DNA from: Drosophila persimilis
Taxonomy: Eukaryota > Arthropoda > Insecta > Diptera > Drosophilidae
NCBI RefSeq assembly: GCF_003286085.1
Contig: NW_020825314.1
Location: 248,001-312,000, forward strand
DNA length: 64,000 nt
Direction of reading: 5' to 3'
Both the position numbers and the translations under genes were made by a program. Numbering within the stretch: position 1 is the stretch's first letter; each line of letters opens with the position of its first letter. Below, piece by piece: positions 58,301 through 64,000 of the stretch. Under the pieces are notes generated by a model that saw nothing but the letters and a program-made list of their open reading frames with translations, did not search any database and was not told where the DNA came from.

Positions 58301-61300
58301 CACCGGAAATAAGTTTTCCGCCAGCGGAGAGTCGTATTTCGTTGTCAGTTGTCAGGCCGGGGATAAAAATTTCTCGCCGCCGGAGATAAGATTTCTGCCA
58401 GTGGAGAATCGTAGTTCGTCAGTGGAGATAAATTGTCTGCCAGCGGAGATAAGTTGTCCGCCAGCGGATATAGATTTGCCGGCACCGGAAATAAGTTTTC
58501 TGCCAGCGTAGAGACGTATTTCGTCAGCAGAGATAAGTTGTCCGGCAGGGAATATATATTTCCCGCCACCGGAAATAAGTTTTCCGCCAGCGGAGAGACG
58601 TATTTCGTTGTCAGTTGTCAGGCCGGGGATAAAAATTTCTCGCCGCCGGAGATAAGTTTTCTGCAAGCGGAGAGACGGATTTCTTCAGCAGAAATAAGTT
58701 TTCAGCAAGCGGAGAGACGTATTTCGTCAGCAGAGATAAGTTGTCCGGCAGGGGATATATATTTCCCGCCACCGGAAATAAGTTTTCCTCCAGCGGAGAG
58801 ACGTATTTCGTTAGCATAGATAAGTTGTCAGGCCGGGGATATAAATTTCTCGCCGCCGGAGATATGTTTTCTACAAGCGGAGAGACGTATTTCGTCAGCA
58901 GAGATAAGTTTGCTGCAAGCGGAGAGACGTATTTCGTCAGCAGAGATACGTTGTCCGGCAGGGGATATATATATTTCCCGCCACCGGAAATAAGTTTTCC
59001 GCCAGCGGAGAGACGTATTTCGTAAGCAGAGATAAGTTGTCTTGCAGGGGATATAGATTTCCCGCCGCCGGAGATAAATTTTCTGCCAGCGTAGAGACGT
59101 ATTTCGTCACCAGAGATAAGTTGTCCGGCAGAGGATATAGATTTCCCGCCACCGGAAATAAGTTTTCCGCCAGCGGAGAGACGTATTTCGTTAGCAGAGA
59201 TAAGCTGTCCGGCAGGGGATATAAATTTCCCGCCGCCGGAGGTAAATGTTCTGCCAGCGGAGATCAGTTTTCTGCCGGCGGAGAAACGTAGCTCGTCAGC
59301 GGAGATAAAATGTCTGTCAACGGAGAAAAGTTTTCTGCCAGCCGATATATTTCCCGCCGCCGGAGATAAGTTTTCTGCCAGCGTAGAGACGTATTTCGTC
59401 AGCTGAGATAAGTTGTCCGGCAGGGGATATATATTTCCCGCCACCGGAAATAAGTTTTCCGGCAGCGGAGAGACGTATTTCGTTAGCAGAGATAAGTTGT
59501 CCGGCAGAGGATATATATTTCCCGCCAACGGAAATAAGTTTTCCGCCAGCGGAGAGACGTATTTCGTTAGCAGAGATAAGTTGTCAGGCTGGGGATAAAA
59601 ATTTCTCGCCGCAGGAGAGAAGTTTTCTGCAAGCGGAGAGACGTATTTCGTCAGCAGAGATACGTTTTCTGCCAGTGGAGAGACGTATTTCGTTGGCAGA
59701 GATAAGTTGTCAGGCCGGGGATAAAAATTTCTCGCCGCAGGAGATAAGTTTTCTGCAAGCGGAGAGATGTATTTCGTCAGCAGAGATAAGTTTTCTGCTA
59801 GTGGAGAGACGTATTTCGTTAGCAGAGATAAGTTGACAGGCCGGGGATATAAATTTCTCGCCGCCGGAAATAAGTTTTCCGCCAGCGGAGAGACGTATTT
59901 CGTTAGCAGAGATAAGTTGTCAGGCCGGGGATATAAATTTTTCGCCGCCGGAGATAAGTTTTCTACAAGCGGAGAGACGTATTTCGTCAGCAGAGATAAG
60001 TTTGCTGCAAGCGGAAAGACGTATTTCGTCAGCAGAGATAAGTTGTCCGGCAGAGGATATAGATTTCCCGCCGCCGGAGGTAAATGTTCTGCCAGTGGAG
60101 ATCTGTTTTCTGCCGGCGGAGAAACGTAGTTCGTCTGCAGAGATAAGTTGTCCGGCAGGGGATATAAATTTCCCCCTCTGGAAATAAGTTTTCCGCAAGC
60201 GGATATGAATTTCCCGCCACCGGAGAAAAGTTTTCCGCCAGCGGAGAGACGTATTTTGTCAGCAGAGATAAGTTGTCCGGCAGCGAAGATAATATGTCCG
60301 TTATCGGAGAAAAGTTTTCCGCCAGCGGATATAAATTTCCGCCACCGCAGATAAGTTTTCCGCCAGCGAAGAGATGTATTTTGTCAGCAGCGATAAGATG
60401 TCCGGCAGGGGATATAAATTCCTCGCCGCCGGAAGTAAATGTTATGCCAGCGGAGATAAGTTTTCTGCCGGCGGAGAAACGTAATTCGTCAGCGGGGATA
60501 AAGTTTGCTGCAAGCGGAGAGACGTATTTCGTCAGCAGAGATAAGTTGTCCGGCAGAGGATATAGATTTCCCGGCACCGGAAATTAGTTTTCCGCCAGCG
60601 GAGAGACGTATTTCGTAAGCAGAGATAAGTTGTCTGGCAGAGGATATAGATTTTCCGCCGCCGGAGATAAGTTTTCTGCCAGCGTAGAGACGTATTTCGT
60701 CAGCTGAGATAAGTTGTCCGGCAGGGGATATATATTTCCCGCCACCGGAAATAAGTTTTCCGGCAGCGTAGAGACGTATTTCGTTAGCAGAGATAAGTTG
60801 TCCGGCAGCGAAGATAATATGTCCGTTATTGGAGAAAAGTTTTCCGCCAGCGGATATAAATTTCCGCCACCGCAGATAAGTTTTCCGCCAGCGAAGAGAT
60901 GTATTTTGTCAGCCGAGATAAGATGTCCGGCAGGGGATATAAATTTCCCGCCGCCGGAGGTAAATGTTCTGCCAGCGGAGATAAGTTTTCTGCCGGCGGA
61001 GAAACGTAGTTCGTCTGCAGAGATAAGTTGTCCGGCAGGGGATATAAATTTCCCGCCGCCGGAGGTAAATGTTCTGCCAGCGGATAGACGTATTTCGTTA
61101 GCTGAAGTAAGTAGTTCGGCAGGGGATATAAATTTCCGGCCGCCGGAGATAAGTTTTCTGCCAGCGGAGAGACGTATTTCGTCAGCAGAGATAAGTTGTC
61201 TGGCAGGGGATATAGATTTCCCGCCACCGGAGGTAAATGTTCTGCCAGCGGATAGACATATTTCATAAGCAGAGATAAGTTGTCCGGCAGGGGATATAAA

Positions 61301-64000
61301 TTTCCCGAAACCGGAAATAAGTTTTCCGCAAGCGGAGAGACGTATTTCGTAAGCAGAGATAAGTTGTCTGGCAGGGGATATAGATTTCCCGCCGCCGGAG
61401 ATAAATTTTCTGCCAGCGGATAGACATATTTCATAAGCAGAGATAAGTTGTCCGGCAGGGGATATCGATTTCCCGCCACCGGAAATAAGTTTTCCGCCAG
61501 CGGAGAGACGTATTTCGTCAGCAGAGATAAGATGTCCGGCAGGGGATATATATTTCCCGCCACCGGAGGTAAATGTTCTGCCAGCGGATAGACGTACTTC
61601 GTTAGCTGAGGTAAGTAGTCCGGCAGCGGATAAAAATATCCCGCCGCCGGAGATAGGTTTTCTGCCAGCGGAGAGACGTATTTCGTCAGCAGAGATAATT
61701 TGTCTGGCAGGGGATATAGATTTCCCGCCACCGGAGGTAAATGTTCTGCCAGCGGATAGACATATTTCATAAGCAGAGATAAGTTGTCCGGCAGGGGATA
61801 TAAATTTCCCGAAACCGGAAATAAGTTTTCCGCAAGCGGAGAAACGTAGTTCGTCAGCGGGGATAAATTGTCCGTCAGGGGATATAAATATCCCGCCGCC
61901 GGAGATAAGTTTTCTGCCAGCGCAGAGACGTATTTCGTCAGCAGAGATAAGTTGTCCGGCAGGGGATATCGATTTCCCTCCACCGGAAATAAGTTTTCCG
62001 CCAGCGGAGAGACGTATTTCGTCAGCAGAGATAATTTGATAGGCAGCGGAGTGACGTATTTCGTAAGCAGAGATAAGTTGTCCGGCAGGGGATATAAATT
62101 TCCCGCCACCGGAAATAAGTTTTCCGCCAGCGGAGAAACGTAGTTCGTCAGCAGAGATAATTTGTTAGGCAGCGGAGTGACGTATTTCGTAAACAGAGAT
62201 AAGTTGTCCGGCAGGGGATATATATTTCCCGCCACCGGAGGTAAATGTTCTGCCAGCGGAGAGACATATTTCATAAGCAGAGATAAGTTGTCCGGCAGGG
62301 GATATAAATTTCCCGAAACCGGAAATAAGTTTTCCGCAAGCGGAGAAACGTAGTTCGTCAGCGGGGATAAATTGTCCGTCAGGGGATATAAATATCCCGC
62401 CGCCGGAGATAAGTTTTCTGCCAGCGCAGAGATGTATTTCGTCAGCAGAGATAAGTTGTCCGGCAGGGTATATCGATTTCCCGCCACCGGAAATAAGTTT
62501 TCCGCCAGCGGAGAGACGTATTTCGTCAGCAGAGATAATTTGTTAGGCAGCGGAGTGACGTATTTTGTAAGCAGAGATAAGTTGTCCGGCAGGGGATATA
62601 AATTTCCCGCCACCGGAAATAAGTTTTCCGCCAGCGGAGAAACGTAGTTCGTCAGCAGAGATAATTTGTTTGGCAGGGGATGTAGATTTCCCGCCATCGA
62701 AAATAAGTTTTCCGCCAGCAGAGAGATGTATTTTGTCAGCAGAGATAAGATGTCCGGCAGGGGATATATATTTCCCGCCACCGGAGGTAAATGTTCTGCC
62801 AGCGGATAGACGTACTTCGTTAGCTGAGGTAAGTAGTCCGGCAGCGGATAAAAATATCCCGCCGCCGGAGATAGGTTTTCTGCCAGCGGAGAGACGTATT
62901 TCGTCAGCAGAGATAATTTGTCTGGCAGGGGATATAGATTTCCCGCCACCGGAAATAAGTTTTCCGCCAGCGGAGTGACGTATTTCGTCAGCAGAGATAA
63001 TTTGTTTGGCAGGGGATATAAATATCCCGCCACCGGAGGTAGATGTTCTGCCAGCGGAGAGACGTATTTCTTTAGCTGAGGTAAGTTGTCCGGCAGGGGA
63101 TATAAATATCCCGCCGCCGGAGATAGGTTTTCTGCCAGCGGAGAGACGTATTTCGTCAGCAGAGATAAGTTGTCCGGCAGGGGATATATATTTCCCGCCA
63201 CCGGAGGTAAATGTTCTGCCAGCGGATAAACGTATTTCGTTAGCTGAGGTAAGTAAGCCGGAAATAAATTGCCTGCCAGCGGAGATAAGTTGTCCGTCAG
63301 CGGATATAAATTAACCGCCACCGTAGATAGGTTTTCTGCCAGCGGAGAGACGTATTTCGTCAGCAGAGATAATTGGTTTGGCAGGGGATATAGATTTTCC
63401 GCCATCGGAAATAAGTGTTCCGCCAGCGGAGAGATGTATTATGTCAGCAGATATAAGATGTCCGGCAGGGGATATAAATTCCTCGCCGCCGGAAGTTAAT
63501 GTTCTGACAGCGGAGATAAGTTTTCTGCCAGCGGAGAATCGTAGTCCGTCAGCGGGGATAAATTGACCGCCACCGGAAATAAGTTTTCCGCCAGCGGAGA
63601 GACGTATTTCGTCAGCAGAGATAATTTGTTAGGCAGCGGTGAGATGTATTTTGTCAGCCGAGATAAGATGTCCGGCAGGGGATATAAATTCCTCGCCGCC
63701 GGAAGTTAATGTTCTGACAGCGGAGATAAGTTTTCTGCTGTCGGAGAAAAGTAATTCGTCAGCGGGGATAAAATGTCCGTCAGGGGATATAAATTTCCCG
63801 CCGCCGGAGATAAGATTTCTGCCAGCGGAGAATCGTAGTTCGTCAGCGGGGATAAATTGTCCGCCACCGGAAATAAGTTTTCTGCCAGCGGAGAGACGTA
63901 TTTCGTTAGCTGACGTAAGTAGTCCGGCAGGGGATATAAATTTCCCGCCGCCGGAAGTATATGTTCTGCCAGCGGAGATAAGATGTCTGTGAGCGGAGAA
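58301..64000. repeat. Satellite block, right end of window
   Basis: Less homogeneous tetramers. A 504-bp higher-order repeat (six tetramers) spans about 61.85-62.88 kb: GTCCGTCAGGGGATATAAAT starts near 61868 and 62372. A separate stretch near 61531 recurs 1218 bp (58 units of 21) later at 62749, carrying GTACTTCGTTAGCTGAGG and AAGTAGTCCGGCAGCGG. Variants ATTTGTTAGGCAGCGGAGTG and CCCGAAACCGGAAATAAG are confined to this end. The array runs past the window end. No gene is seen. Confidence 0.9.
60826..63405 (-). other. 859-codon open frame of heptapeptide repeats inside the satellite; probably not a gene
   Basis: The longest open frame in the window. It starts at a true ATG (63403-63405 on the complement). 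The product is a chain of about 120 heptads such as NLYPLPD, NLSLLTK, YVSPLAE and NLFPVAG, four heptads per 84-bp tetramer. It has no signal peptide, catalytic motif or globular domain that I recognise. Four of six frames of the satellite consensus lack stops, so long frames are expected by construction. Neighbouring array segments of the same kind are broken by one-base indels, which argues against selection for coding. No promoter or splice structure is evident. I list it because of its length; coding status would need transcript or peptide evidence. Confidence 0.12.

Noticed and set aside
1..64000. A CRISPR array
   Set aside because: The repeats are contiguous 21/84-bp units without unique spacers, no cas gene is present, and a eukaryotic LTR retrotransposon interrupts the array.
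1..64000. One giant gene coding for a repetitive structural protein
   Set aside because: Several frames are open at once, most long frames start at TTG and not ATG, stops such as ACGTAG recur, and one-base indels between otherwise identical copies (for example GGCCAGGG against GGCAGGG) break the frame.
1..64000. CENP-B box in the satellite
   Set aside because: TTCG occurs in U2, but the following bases (TCAGCAGAG or TTAGCAGAG) do not give the required A and CGGG at the right spacing.
1..64000. Insect telomeric repeats (TTAGG)n
   Set aside because: TTAG occurs singly in AAATTAGTTTTCC variants, but no tandem TTAGG run was seen.

Overview
The window is eukaryotic repetitive DNA. About 60.7 kb of the 64 kb is one tandem satellite array, and a single 3.34 kb LTR retrotransposon (3487-6823) interrupts it. 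I found no host gene, rRNA, tRNA, CRISPR array or bacterial-type operon. The retroelement points to an animal, most likely an arthropod: Ty3/Gypsy-type Gag-protease-RT, a primer-binding site close to the tRNA-Pro type, a short LTR, and a TATCGATA (DREF-type) motif in the LTR. The species cannot be named from the sequence.

Satellite. The array is built from a 21-bp ancestral unit. Four diverged versions (U1-U4) alternate in fixed order to make an 84-bp tetramer, and by arithmetic about 720 tetramers are present. Tetramer variants combine into larger higher-order repeats: 189, 504, about 756-840, 858, about 892, 1209 and about 3974 bp. Some long stretches are almost identical copies many kb apart, for example 1.9-2.86 kb and 13.9-14.87 kb. 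Unit composition changes at about 30 kb: the left half is rich in ACGTATTTCGTCAGC and GTCCGGAAGGGG variants, the right half in GTCCGTCTGGGG, GTCCGTCAGCGG and CCCTCTGGAGATAAG variants. Because 21 and 84 are multiples of three, and the consensus lacks stops in four of six frames, the array holds many long open frames of heptapeptide repeats. The longest is 859 codons, on the minus strand at 60826-63405. I treat these as by-products of the period and not as genes.

Retrotransposon. A 257-bp LTR (3487-3743) is followed by an 18-bp primer-binding site, a long leader with its own tandem repeats, and one open frame. That frame encodes a SAP-like N-terminus, Gag, two CCHC zinc knuckles, a DSG aspartic protease and the first part of reverse transcriptase. 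RT stops abruptly at 6426, where an inverted LTR copy (6427-6667) begins exactly at its terminal TG. A direct-orientation partial LTR (6666-6823) then completes the right end. The outer ends are intact TG...CA with a perfect 4-bp TATA target duplication, and the array contains paralogous empty sites. Most of RT, RNase H, integrase and the polypurine tract are missing, so the copy is non-autonomous. The LTR copies are nearly identical, so the insertion looks recent.

Nothing here works together as a pathway. The interest lies in the architecture of the satellite (nested periodicity, dense GATA motifs, dyad-symmetric units, open frames) and in the unusual internal LTR inversion.
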